38,328 bases of DNA from Streptomyces sparsogenes (GCF_001704635.1 NZ_MAXF01000068.1:1-38328), one strand, 5' to 3'; shown: positions 8,061 to 15,729, counted from the stretch's first letter. Made by a program: numbers and translations. Notes: generated from the letters alone by a model not told the origin.

Positions 8061-8877
8061 TCAGGACGGGCGGCGCCCTACTGCCAGGAGATGGGAGCTC
8101 GCGGCCAGGAGTTCCGGGTACGGCTCGGCGAGGCGCGCGGCGGTCAGGGCAGAGTTGAAGAGCGGCGTATCGATCACGGATTCACCGGTGTGCTGCTCCG
8201 TCGCCTTCAGCATCGCCCATGTAGGGGCCTTCGATGCCGAAGACCTGAGCGTCGAACCCCGCGCCCTTCACTTCCTTGAGCAGTTGCTCGCCGGTGTGGA
8301 AGTAGGCGGCGGTGAATCCTCTTTTCCCGTCGTGCAGTTGCGTTCGGAGGATGTCTCCGATGCTCTCCCGCATCCGCTCCTTGTCCAGGTGGGCGAGGGC
8401 CGTGTGCTCAAAGAGGCTCGCATAGCGGTTGATCCCGGCCGCAGCGAGCAGCCCTCCGGGACGCAGGACGCGGTACGCCTCGGCGAGGGCCTGATCCCGC
8501 TGGTCACGTTCCAGGAGGTGGTAGAGGGGGCCGAGCAGGAGGACAACGTCGTAGGACTCCCTCCCCGCTGTGAGTTCCCGGGCATCACCCAGTTCGGCTG
8601 CGCACCCCTTGATGCGCCTCGCTTGCTCGATGTGCCGGGGGACGGGGTCTACGAGGTGGACGTGGTAGCCGTCCTCGGCCAGCCAGCGGGCGTGGGTTCC
8701 CGGGCCGCCTCCGACGTCGAGGACGCGGGCCGGGGCGGGAGGCATATGGCGGCGCAGGAGTTCCTGTGTCCGTACCATCTCCAGCCTGCCGTCCGCCGAA
8801 GACGACAGCCGCGTGGCCTCGTCGATGGTGGACGCGTAGAAGGTCATGACCTCAGGGGCTATCCGGTGAGCCGTCAT
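8061..8877 (-). pseudogene. SAM-dependent methyltransferase broken by a 3' frameshift
   Basis: A class I methyltransferase reads from ATG 8875-8877 with motif I VLDVGGGPGTHARWL, DVVLLLGPLYHLL and VLRPGGLLAAAGINRY. The first frame continues through the family's FGIEGPYMGD and stops early at 8182 (…GAAHR). The family's expected C-terminus is present in another frame: ATEQHTGESVIDTPLF, LTAARLAEPYPELL and ASSHLLAVGRRPS, stopping at 8061. The switch falls near 8200-8215 and corresponds to one base too many (or two too few) in the gene. The rest is intact, so this is a very recent mutation, a sequencing error, or less likely recoding. A truncated product without the last 45 or so residues may still be made. 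It is divergent from the XRE regulator. Confidence 0.75.
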
Positions 8878-8931
8878 GACTGCATTGTGGCGGCCCCTCC
8901 GCACCGACCCCGTATCGCCGACGGATCCCAG

Positions 8932-8961
8932 GGTGATGCGGGGGCCGAGCGCCGCATCACC
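8932..8961. promoter_or_regulatory. Palindrome between divergent methyltransferase and XRE regulator
   Basis: GGTGATGCGG (8932-8941) and CCGCATCACC (8952-8961) form perfect 10-bp arms around a 10-bp centre. It sits 51-80 bp upstream of the XRE start and 55-84 bp upstream of the methyltransferase start. This position suits an operator for the divergent pair, probably bound by the XRE protein. A second signal, the direct repeat GAGTTCAG at 8991-8998 and 9003-9010, abuts the XRE start codon and includes its GGAG ribosome site. Confidence 0.5.
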
Positions 8962-9011
8962 GGCTTCTCCGGGAGTACCGTCGGAGTGTCGAGTTCAGAA
9001 CGGAGTTCAGT

Positions 9012-10175
9012 ATGTCCGAAGAGACTCACATTGGCGCACGGCTCCGCGAGATCCGCAAGCGGCGTGGTCTGAGTCAGCGGGACCTGGCTACCGCCTCCGG
9101 CGTATCCGTCTCCCTCATCAGGAAGCTGGAGCAGGGCGACCTCCACGACACCCGCATGGAGACGGCCCACCAACTTGCCGTCGCCCTACGCGTCCCCACC
9201 AGCAGCCTGCTGGAGCGAGATGATGAGGACATCGCAGACGGGGCGCCGGAGCAATGGCGTCCACTCCAGCAGGCCGTCCAGATCGCCACGGTGCACACAG
9301 GCGAGGCTCCCACGGTGCAGGGTGTCCACGCCTTGCTGCCTGAAGTGCGCGCTGCCTACTTCGACAACAGGCTGGCTGAACTCACCGGCCTTCTCTCCCC
9401 GCTGCTGCGCGACGCTGACGCGCTCGGCGACACCACAGACGCACGGCACGTACGGTCGCACCTGCTGCACATCGCCGGATCGATGCTCACCCAGGTGCAC
9501 CAGTACAGCGCGGCGGAGACCGCGCTGAGCCGCGCCCTGGACGACGCGCCGGACCGGTTGCGTGCTGCGGGAATCATCACCACTTGGAGCTGGCTGCTCG
9601 TTCGCCAGGGCAAGCTCACCGCTTCTCGGGAGCTGGCGACACGGTGGGCTGATGACATCGAGCCGCGGATCTCTCGCGCGACACCTGAGGAGTTGGCCGC
9701 GTGGGGCTGGCTGCTGGTGCAGGTGTCGTCCGCCAGTCTCCGCGACAACCGCCGGGGGGAGGCAGACGACACGATGCGGCTCGCGCGGTCAGTGGCGGTC
9801 CTGATGGAGCGTGAGCTGCCACGTGGCACGGAACGGCTCGCGACATGGGGCCCCACCACAGTGCGATACAAGGCGGCAGAAAGGCACGTCATCCTCGACC
9901 AGCCTGACCGAGTGCTGCGGGCAGCCAAGGGCCCCGGCGGTCTGGCGGTTTCCACGGAGTACCACCGGCACCGCCTGGATGTGGCGAAGGCGCACACGAT
10001 GATGCGGCAGTACGGAGAAGCGATCTCGGTGCTGAGCGAGGTTAACGTCAACGCACCCGAGTGGCTCGCCAGTCAGCGGTACGCGCGGGACATCATGTCC
10101 GATGTGGTGACGAAACGTCGGACGTTGACGCCAGAGATGCGGACACTGGCCGACGCGGTCGGACTGCCGATGTAA
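9012..10175 (+). CDS. XRE-family regulator with TPR-like C-terminal region
   Basis: A 387-aa regulator. The N-terminal lambda-repressor-like HTH (about residues 8-65) contains LREIRKRRGLSQRDLATASG and VSLIRKLEQGD. The remaining 300 residues are all-alpha with TPR-like helical pairs (AAETALSRALDDAPDRLRAA, YGEAISVLSE), typical of Streptomyces XRE-TPR regulators that may sense peptides or partner proteins. ATG 9012 has GGAG six bases upstream. The gene diverges from the frameshifted methyltransferase and is followed by the zinc-ribbon gene, which has its own candidate promoter. Ligand and targets are unknown. Confidence 0.85.
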   Translation: MSEETHIGARLREIRKRRGLSQRDLATASGVSVSLIRKLEQGDLHDTRMETAHQLAVALRVPTSSLLERDDEDIADGAPEQWRPLQQAVQIATVHTGEAPTVQGVHALLPEVRAAYFDNRLAELTGLLSPLLRDADALGDTTDARHVRSHLLHIAGSMLTQVHQYSAAETALSRALDDAPDRLRAAGIITTWSWLLVRQGKLTASRELATRWADDIEPRISRATPEELAAWGWLLVQVSSASLRDNRRGEADDTMRLARSVAVLMERELPRGTERLATWGPTTVRYKAAERHVILDQPDRVLRAAKGPGGLAVSTEYHRHRLDVAKAHTMMRQYGEAISVLSEVNVNAPEWLASQRYARDIMSDVVTKRRTLTPEMRTLADAVGLPM

Positions 10176-10183
10176 CTCTCCTT

Positions 10184-10215
10184 GGCACTTCCATCGGCGC
10201 CCCTATAAAAGTGCC
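10184..10215. terminator. Inverted repeat after XRE gene
   Basis: GGCACTT (10184-10190) pairs perfectly with AAGTGCC (10209-10215) around an 18-nt loop, 8 bp after the XRE stop. It is a weak terminator or a regulatory palindrome just ahead of the next promoter. Confidence 0.35.
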
Positions 10216-10216
10216 A

Positions 10217-10246
10217 TTGAGGTGTGATGTGCGTCTCATTTAGCGT
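10217..10246 (+). promoter_or_regulatory. Candidate housekeeping promoter for the zinc-ribbon gene
   Basis: TTGAGG (10217-10222) and TAGCGT (10241-10246) are spaced by 18 bp and match the Streptomyces TTGACN/TANNNT pattern. The predicted start would give a 5' leader of about 30 nt, with GGGAG as ribosome site before ATG 10285. Confidence 0.45.
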
Positions 10247-10284
10247 CGCGGTATGGACGTACGTCACCCTCATGGGAGCCGACC

Positions 10285-10887
10285 ATGACCAGAGCCCTGC
10301 CGTGGACGCCGCCAAGCGGACCTGACGTCAAGGTCTTACCGAGCGGCACCTGGTGGGACGCCGTGAGAGCCTCCGGGCTCGTCGGCGAGCACGCGCTGAA
10401 GCTGCTCGGGGACGAGTCCGGCGCCGTGATCCAGGACAGGCACGGCCCTCTGTACTGGCTTGTGGAGCCGGGCTCCGCCGACGGCTGGGACGTCCGGCAG
10501 GTGCACGTACTCGGCGGCGCAGCCGCAAGGGCGAGCTATGTCGGCGTACCGCCGGCGCACTGGACGGGCCCGCCGGGCATCCACTGGCGCATCCCCGTCG
10601 GCCCGGGCCGCTACCTCACCGACCCCGCGCTGTTGCGCCAGTCCCTCGCCCTGGCCGCCCGTGCCGAGCTCGGCCCTGCCGGGGAGGCCGGGCCGGTGAC
10701 CTCTCGGATCTGCGTGCGCTGCGACAGGCCGACCAGTACGCCAGTCGTCGTGGGACAGGCGCACTCCGCCAGCGCCGGTGGCCGTGACATCTACTCCTGC
10801 CCCACGTGCGTCCGGACCTTCCCCCAGCCCGTCGACCCCATCACGCAGATCGACGCCCTGCGCCGCACACGGCAGGAGGGCGCATGA
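10285..10887 (+). CDS. Hypothetical protein with C-terminal zinc-ribbon motif; TTA codon
   Basis: A 200-aa soluble protein of a type common in Streptomyces but without a known function. The N-terminal part (about 1-125) has a conserved-looking core: WWDAVR, GAVIQD, YWLVEPGSA, YVGVPPAHWTGPPG and GRYLTDPALL. The C-terminus (about 145-185) has two CxxC pairs, CVRC and CPTC, about 32 residues apart, which could hold zinc. Codon 18 is a TTA (10336-10338), so full translation should depend on the developmental tRNA encoded by bldA. ATG 10285 has GGGAG upstream. The stop overlaps the following small ORF by ATGA. It is sometimes found next to XRE-TPR regulators, as here, but the association is not understood. 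Confidence 0.75.
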   Translation: MTRALPWTPPSGPDVKVLPSGTWWDAVRASGLVGEHALKLLGDESGAVIQDRHGPLYWLVEPGSADGWDVRQVHVLGGAAARASYVGVPPAHWTGPPGIHWRIPVGPGRYLTDPALLRQSLALAARAELGPAGEAGPVTSRICVRCDRPTSTPVVVGQAHSASAGGRDIYSCPTCVRTFPQPVDPITQIDALRRTRQEGA

Positions 10888-11000
10888 ACGCCCCGGAACA
10901 GGCATGCGATCCGGCCGTCGTCCGGGGGGATGGGTTAGGCGTCGTCGCGCCGGATCATGCTCTGTGTGTGGGGCAATTGGCCTGGGGGCAACGCCAGTGA
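10884..11000 (+). CDS. Possible 38-aa protein coupled to upstream gene; TTA codon
   Basis: A short ORF beginning in an ATGA overlap with the zinc-ribbon gene and ending at 11000, just before the large hairpin. Codon usage is mostly Streptomyces-like, but it contains TTA at codon 18 (10935-10937) and several A/T-ending codons. No domain or signal is recognised; the C-terminus is LAWGQRQ. The translational coupling argues for expression and the size argues for caution. It could equally be a degenerate remnant. Confidence 0.35.
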   Translation: MNAPEQACDPAVVRGDGLGVVAPDHALCVGQLAWGQRQ

Positions 11001-11004
11001 CTTC

Positions 11005-11066
11005 GCGGTGAGTATCGGACATCGACACGCCGACGCGACGGCGTGTCACTGTCCGATACTCACCGC
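11005..11066. other. 62-nt near-perfect long hairpin
   Basis: The arms GCGGTGAGTATCGGACA (11005-11021) and its exact complement (11050-11066) form 17 bp. After a 2x2 internal mismatch, GACACGCC (11024-11031) pairs with GGCGTGTC (11040-11047), closing an 8-nt loop. It starts 5 bp after the small ORF and ends 74 bp before the NB-ARC gene. No T-tract follows, and the outer stem is less GC-rich than its surroundings. It could be a terminator separating the two transcripts, a conserved structured RNA, or a protein-binding cruciform. Confidence 0.7.
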
Positions 11067-11140
11067 ACTCGGGCTTTGAAAGCCAGGGGAGCCGATGAGC
11101 GCCGCGCCGGGGGCTGCGGTGCGGGAACGGGGGGCGGCTG

Positions 11141-13402
11141 ATGGACCCGCAGGGGAACGCGATCGGGGGCGGGGCGCGGATTGACGGGCCCAGCGTGCAG
11201 GCGCGGGACGTGCACGGGGGGATCCACCTCCACACCACCCCGGTACCGCCGCCCGCCCGGCCTCCCGTGCCGCGGCAACTGCTGCCCGTATCGGCGCACT
11301 TCACTGACCGCAAGAGAGACCTCGCGGCGCTGGACGAGCTCGCGGCGGCGGCGCCGCTGATCGTGGTCAGCGGGCCGGCGGGGGTGGGGAAGACGGCGCT
11401 GGTGTCGCGCTGGCTGCGGGGGACGGCCGGGGGTGAGGGCGGCGGCGACCGGTTTCCGGACGGTCATCTGTACGCCGACCTGCGGGGCCACTCGCCCGAC
11501 GGCCCGGCGCCGCCCACCGAGGTGCTCGGCCAGTTCCTGCGCGCCCTGGGCGTCGGGCAGGTGCCCGCGGAGCTGGCCGAACAGACGGCGCTGTGGCGCT
11601 CGGTGACCGCCGGTCTGCGGCTCGCCGTGATGCTGGACAACGCCTACACCGCCGCCCAGGCCAGGCCGCTGCTGCCCGGCGGCGAGGGCAGCTTGGCCGT
11701 GGTGACCAGCCGGGCGCGGCTGACCGGGCTGCGTACCGACGGGGCGGTCTTCCACCAACTGGGCCTGCTCGACCGGGAGGCCGCCGTCGAGCTGCTGACC
11801 CGGGGGATCGGCCGGGAGCGGTTCGAGCGCGACGAGGCCGCCGCCGGGAAGGTGGCGGAGCTGTGCGGCGGTCTGCCGCTCGCCGTGTGCCTGGCGTCCG
11901 CGCGCCTGGCCTCGCGGCCCCGGCAGCCGGTGCGCGCCATGGCGGACGCGCTCGCGCGGGACCAGACACGACTGGCGGTGCTGACGATCGAAGGGGAGAC
12001 GGCGGTGCAGAGCGCTCTGGACGGGTCGTACGCGGTGCTGGACGAGGAGGCCGCGCGGCTGTACCGGCGGCTCGGGTTGTTGCCGATGCCCGTCTTCGAC
12101 ACCTGTGTCGCCGCCGCGGCCTGCGCGGTGTCCCCGGAGGAGGCCGACCGGGCGCTCGACGCGCTGGTCGAGGCCAACCTGCTGGAGGACATCGGCCCGG
12201 ACACCTTCCGCTTCCACGACCTGGTGCGGCTGCACGCCCGGGAGCGGGCCACCGCGGACGAGACCGAGCAGACCCGCGAGGAGACCCTGCGGCGGGTCGT
12301 CGACTGGCACCTGGCCACCGCGACCGAGGCCCAGCGGCGGTTGACACCGGCCCAGGCGGTGCTGGAGCGCGAACACGTACCGCCCGGCCTCCCCGTCCCG
12401 TTCGACGACGACGCGGGTGCGCTGGCCTGGCTGGACGCCCACCGCACCGGGCTCATGGCCGCCGCCCGCTGCGCGGCCGAGCACGGCTGGGACGGCAGGG
12501 CCTGGCAGCTGGTGGACGCGATGTGGCCGCTCTTCCTGCGGATGCGCCCGTACGACCTGTGGATCGAGGCCCACGAGCTGGGGTTGTCCGCCGCCCGGCG
12601 GGCCGGGCACCCGGCCGCCGAGCGCCAGATGCTCAACTCCGGCGCCATCGGCCTGCGCGGCGCGGGCCGCACGGCCGACGCGATCAGTTGGTACGAGCGT
12701 TCCCTGGCGGCCGCCCGCGCGGCCGGGGACGCGCGCGACGAGGGGCAGGCGCTGCACGGCCTCGGCGGGTGCTGCCGCGACGCCGGGCGGCCGCGGGAGG
12801 CCGTACGGTACCTGGAGGCCGCCATCGAGGTGTGGGAGCGCTGCGGTTATCCGCGCGGCGTGGCGCTCTCCCGGATCATCCTCGGTGAGATCGCCCTGGA
12901 TGCGGCCCCGGGGTCGGATCCAGGGGCGGCCCCGGGGCCGGATCTCGGCGCCGGCGGGGGCACGGATCCGGACGCGGGCCCGGACGCGGATCTTGGCGCC
13001 CGTCCGGACGACGCCCCCGGCCCGGCGAGCGGGGCGCGGGCCGCCGAGCGCGCCGTCCGGTACTTCGAGCGGGCCCACGCCGGGCTCCTGGCCGTGGGCG
13101 ACCCGTACGGCGCGGCCCCCGCCCAGGCGTTCCTGGGATACGCGCACGCCCTGGCGGGGGCGTACGAGACGGGCCAGGCCGAACTGGAGCGTGCCCAGCG
13201 CACGTTCGCCGAGGCGGGGGCCCGGCACTGGCAGGCCCGCGCCCTGGAGCTGTCCGGCCGGGCCGCGCAGGCCCACGGCGACCCCGAGACCGCCCGCCGC
13301 CGCTACGAGGCCTCGCTGGCCCTCTACACGGCGGCGGCGGGCTCGCGCGACGCCGACCGGTTACGGCAGCGGCTCGACGGGCTGGGGCAGGCGGGCGACT
13401 AG
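11141..13402 (+). CDS. NB-ARC/TPR (NLR-like STAND) protein with BASS3-like N-terminal motif
   Basis: A 753-aa signal-transduction ATPase resembling the C-terminal part of AfsR but without the SARP DNA-binding domain. Residues 6-31 contain a Gly-rich motif, NAIGGG…IDGPSVQARDVHGGIHLH (interrupted here). It resembles the PP/RHIM-related bacterial amyloid signalling motif BASS3 found at NLR N-termini. NB-ARC follows: P-loop GPAGVGKTALV (about 78-88), LRLAVMLDNA as Walker B, VVTSRARL as sensor/RNBS-B, and CGGLPLAV as the GLPL motif. A winged-helix-like segment (FRFHDLVRLHARE) comes next, then TPRs from about 490 to the end. The TPRs are interrupted by a low-complexity Asp/Gly/Pro/Ala insertion (about 587-630). 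Codon 741 is TTA (13361-13363). The expected cognate effector carrying the same motif is not next door. Confidence 0.88.
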   Translation: MDPQGNAIGGGARIDGPSVQARDVHGGIHLHTTPVPPPARPPVPRQLLPVSAHFTDRKRDLAALDELAAAAPLIVVSGPAGVGKTALVSRWLRGTAGGEGGGDRFPDGHLYADLRGHSPDGPAPPTEVLGQFLRALGVGQVPAELAEQTALWRSVTAGLRLAVMLDNAYTAAQARPLLPGGEGSLAVVTSRARLTGLRTDGAVFHQLGLLDREAAVELLTRGIGRERFERDEAAAGKVAELCGGLPLAVCLASARLASRPRQPVRAMADALARDQTRLAVLTIEGETAVQSALDGSYAVLDEEAARLYRRLGLLPMPVFDTCVAAAACAVSPEEADRALDALVEANLLEDIGPDTFRFHDLVRLHARERATADETEQTREETLRRVVDWHLATATEAQRRLTPAQAVLEREHVPPGLPVPFDDDAGALAWLDAHRTGLMAAARCAAEHGWDGRAWQLVDAMWPLFLRMRPYDLWIEAHELGLSAARRAGHPAAERQMLNSGAIGLRGAGRTADAISWYERSLAAARAAGDARDEGQALHGLGGCCRDAGRPREAVRYLEAAIEVWERCGYPRGVALSRIILGEIALDAAPGSDPGAAPGPDLGAGGGTDPDAGPDADLGARPDDAPGPASGARAAERAVRYFERAHAGLLAVGDPYGAAPAQAFLGYAHALAGAYETGQAELERAQRTFAEAGARHWQARALELSGRAAQAHGDPETARRRYEASLALYTAAAGSRDADRLRQRLDGLGQAGD

Positions 13403-13517
13403 GCCCCCGCCGGGCAGGGTCCCGCCGGGCCGGGGCGGGCAGGGCCCCCCGGGCAGGGCCCCGCCGGGCCGGCCCCCGCCGGACGGGCCCCCGCCGGGCA
13501 GGCCCGGCCGCGTCGCG
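13403..13517. repeat. GC-rich degenerate tandem repeat in convergent gap
   Basis: Imperfect copies of CCCGCCGGGCAGGG-like units fill the gap between the NLR gene and the convergent glycosyltransferase gene. The units are self-complementary (for example GGCCCCGCCGGGCC), so the stretch can form several hairpins and probably ends transcription from both sides. Confidence 0.55.
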
Positions 13518-14813
13518 TCACGCCGTCGCCTCCGCGTCGGTCCCCGTCCAGGTGTCCAGCGGCGGCGGCTCGGGCAGCGGTCGGGTCGTGGGGGCGTGGG
13601 CCGGCTGGCCCAGGCCGAGCAGCCGGTACATCAGCGCCCGCATGTTCCGGTTGAATCCGCCCGGCTCGGAGGTGATGCGCCCGGCGATCGCCTCGTAGTC
13701 CTGGCGGCGGTACTCGGCGCGCGCGTATTCGAGCTGGCTCACCAGCGGGTGGGCGGGTGAGAGCGCGGGGGCGGTCGCCGCGAGGGCCGCGGCCGGGGAG
13801 GCGGGGTTGATCTCCTGCTGCGGGGACGCGGCCAGCAGGATCGGCGCGCCGGTGAGCGTCCCGTACAGGGTGACCGAGCCGTGGTCCCCGATGATCCAGT
13901 CCGCCGCGATCAGCACCGAGCGCCAGTCCGCCTCCGGCGGCACCAGCCCGATGCCCGACGGCCCGCAGCGCGCCAGCCACGCCCGTACCTGCCACGCCCC
14001 GTGACCCGACCACACGTTGGGGTGGACGAGGACGGCCACCCGGTGCTCCGGCGGCCGCAACTCGCCCAGCAGGCGCGGCAGCAGCGCCTCGAAGCCGCCG
14101 AAGGACGACCGCGGGCCCCAGGTGGAGGCGACCGCGATCAGCTTCTGCCCCTCCCGCAGGCCGAGCGCGCGGCGGTAGGCGTCGCGCAGCGGCAGGCTTG
14201 CCCGTATGCGGTCGTGGACCGGGTCGCCGACGACATGTGCCACCGGCAGTGCCTCCGGGCACGAGCGTGCCAGCGCGTCCAGGTCGTCCCGGTGCGGTAC
14301 GGCCACGGCGGCGGGCACGACCCTGCCGTCCGCGACGAAGTACTCCCTGCTGAGTCCAGCGACCAGCGTCGTCGGGCCGGCGGCCGGGTCGGTGTCCGGG
14401 TCGGTGTCCGGGCCGGCGTTCGGCCTGGGCGGCGCCGGGACCAGCTTCAGGTAGCTCGCCCCGTGCGCCATCGTGATCAGCGGGGCACGGACCCGCTGCA
14501 CATGCCGCGACCCCGCCGCCAGCGCCAGGTCGAAGGACATCCGCACCGCCTCCTCCCACGGCAGGACCGCGCTGCCCAGCCGCCTGAGGTAGCGGGCGAC
14601 GCCGTCGCCGAACTCGTGCGGCGGCGCCGTGAAGACGACCTGGACCCGGAAGTCCGACTCCAGGAGCGAGAACGCCTCGCGCAGCCGCCTGGCGAAGGTC
14701 ACGGTGTGCGCGACGACCAGGACGCGCTTGCGCCCCGGCAGCGTCAGCCACTCGCGCCCGCGAGCCGCCCCTCCGTCCCCCCGGGACGCGCCGATCGCCG
14801 ATATCACTGACAT
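13518..14813 (-). CDS. GT-B-fold glycosyl/glycerophosphotransferase-like protein
   Basis: A 431-aa soluble protein with two Rossmann-like halves. The N-terminal half begins KRVLVVAHTVTFARRLREAF and includes APLITMAHGASYLKL. The C-terminal half contains VLVHPNVWSGHGAW and then ADWIIGDHGSVTLYGTLTG. The last motif matches the nucleotide-binding region of CDP-glycerol glycerophosphotransferases (TagF type, usually SDYSS), here GDHGS. No membrane segment is seen. Substrate and product are unknown; a cell-wall polymer or glycan role is an inference from fold only. ATG 14811-14813 is chosen because translation starts shortly before a conserved-looking core. The gene stands alone between two convergent or terminated units. 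Confidence 0.7.
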   Translation of the reverse strand: MSVISAIGASRGDGGAARGREWLTLPGRKRVLVVAHTVTFARRLREAFSLLESDFRVQVVFTAPPHEFGDGVARYLRRLGSAVLPWEEAVRMSFDLALAAGSRHVQRVRAPLITMAHGASYLKLVPAPPRPNAGPDTDPDTDPAAGPTTLVAGLSREYFVADGRVVPAAVAVPHRDDLDALARSCPEALPVAHVVGDPVHDRIRASLPLRDAYRRALGLREGQKLIAVASTWGPRSSFGGFEALLPRLLGELRPPEHRVAVLVHPNVWSGHGAWQVRAWLARCGPSGIGLVPPEADWRSVLIAADWIIGDHGSVTLYGTLTGAPILLAASPQQEINPASPAAALAATAPALSPAHPLVSQLEYARAEYRRQDYEAIAGRITSEPGGFNRNMRALMYRLLGLGQPAHAPTTRPLPEPPPLDTWTGTDAEATA

Positions 14814-14911
14814 GAGATTCCCCCTGTCCGCGTGAACTGCTTCTGACGGCGGGATGCCCGGCGGCGAAGGCGAAGGGCTTGTTCCGCCCTTGCCGAAACC
14901 TTGCGGGCAAG

Positions 14912-14947
14912 CCCACGGCGCCCCTCCGGGAGGAGGGGCGCCGTGGG
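14912..14947. terminator. Strong hairpin terminator after DUF305 operon
   Basis: CCCACGGCGCCCCTCC (14912-14927) and its exact complement (14932-14947) form a 16-bp stem with a GGGA tetraloop. It lies 30 bp beyond the stop of the minus-strand DUF305 gene and is the clearest intrinsic-type terminator in the window. Confidence 0.85.
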
Positions 14948-14976
14948 GGAACGCCGGAGGAGACCCGCGGGGCGGG

Positions 14977-15729
14977 TTACGACACGGGCTTGGCGCCGCG
15001 CTCCTTGAGCATGTCGTTCATGAGCTGGATCTCCGACTGCTGGCCGGCGACCATGCCCTGCGCCAGACGCTTGACCGTCGGGTCCTTGGCCAGCTTGACC
15101 GCTCCCTCGGCCATGTCGATCCCGCCCTTGTGGTGGGCGATCATCAGCCGCAGGAACATCACCTCGGCGGCCCGGCCCCTGGCCTTGCGCAACGCGTCGA
15201 GCTGGGTGTTGGTGGCCATGCCGGGCATCAGGGACCCGTCGTGCGGCTTGTAGGTGCCGTCGTGCCCCATGGAGTCCATCGAGTCCATGGAGTCCATCGA
15301 GTCGTGGTCCATGGAGTCGCCCGACTTCCCCGAGGCGAGGTCCTTCATCCAGGTCATCGGGGGGTCCTCCGAGGTCTTGGGGAGCCCCCACAGGTCCAGC
15401 CAGCCGAGCATCATCCCGCGCTGGTTGGCCTGGGTGTTGATGATGTCGTACGCGAGGCGGTCCACGTCCTCGTCCTTCGTGTCCTCGCGCACGATGAACG
15501 ACATCTCCACCGCCTGCTGGTGGTGGATGGACATGTCCCGGGCGAAACCGGCTTCCGCGGAGGTGTCGTTCGGCTTCGACGGCCCGGTCGTGCCGTCGGA
15601 GCGGTCCGCCGTGAACCACAGCACGCCCACCGCCACCAGGGTCAGCAGGGCGAGCGCGGCGGCGACGCCCGCTATCAGCGGCTGGCGTCCCGGGCGGAGG
15701 GCGTCCGCCGGTTGGCCGGTGTCCGTCAT
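14977..15729 (-). CDS. Membrane-anchored DUF305 protein
   Basis: A 250-aa DUF305 (ferritin-like four-helix) protein, a family linked to copper binding in cyanobacterial CopM and commonly found in metal loci. A single N-terminal TM helix (about 17-39, IAGVAAALALLTLVAVGVLW) orients the DUF305 domain outside. The two diagnostic His motifs are DMSIHHQQAVEMS and LMIAHHKGGIDMAEGA. Between them lies a Ser-Met-Asp repeat (DSMDSMDSMDSM) and MPGM, a plausible soft-metal ligand cluster. It is encoded by a 9-bp tandem repeat. The start overlaps the DUF3105 stop (ATGA), so the two are translationally coupled. The metal specificity is not shown by the sequence. Confidence 0.88.
   Translation of the reverse strand: MTDTGQPADALRPGRQPLIAGVAAALALLTLVAVGVLWFTADRSDGTTGPSKPNDTSAEAGFARDMSIHHQQAVEMSFIVREDTKDEDVDRLAYDIINTQANQRGMMLGWLDLWGLPKTSEDPPMTWMKDLASGKSGDSMDHDSMDSMDSMDSMGHDGTYKPHDGSLMPGMATNTQLDALRKARGRAAEVMFLRLMIAHHKGGIDMAEGAVKLAKDPTVKRLAQGMVAGQQSEIQLMNDMLKERGAKPVS
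15267..15303. repeat. 9-bp tandem repeat inside DUF305 gene
   Basis: Four copies of GGAGTCCAT/CGAGTCCAT-type 9-mers encode the DSM repeat of the DUF305 protein. In-frame length variation between strains is likely, changing the number of Met/Asp side chains. Confidence 0.7.

Noticed and set aside
10741..10800. VVVGQAHSASAGG in the zinc-ribbon protein as a possible amyloid partner of the NLR motif
   Set aside because: It lies between the two CxxC pairs and reads as the zinc-ribbon loop; it lacks the GPxVQARDxHGG pattern.
13403..13517. Short GC-rich repeats as a CRISPR array
   Set aside because: Units are degenerate, overlapping and without unique spacers, and no cas genes are present.
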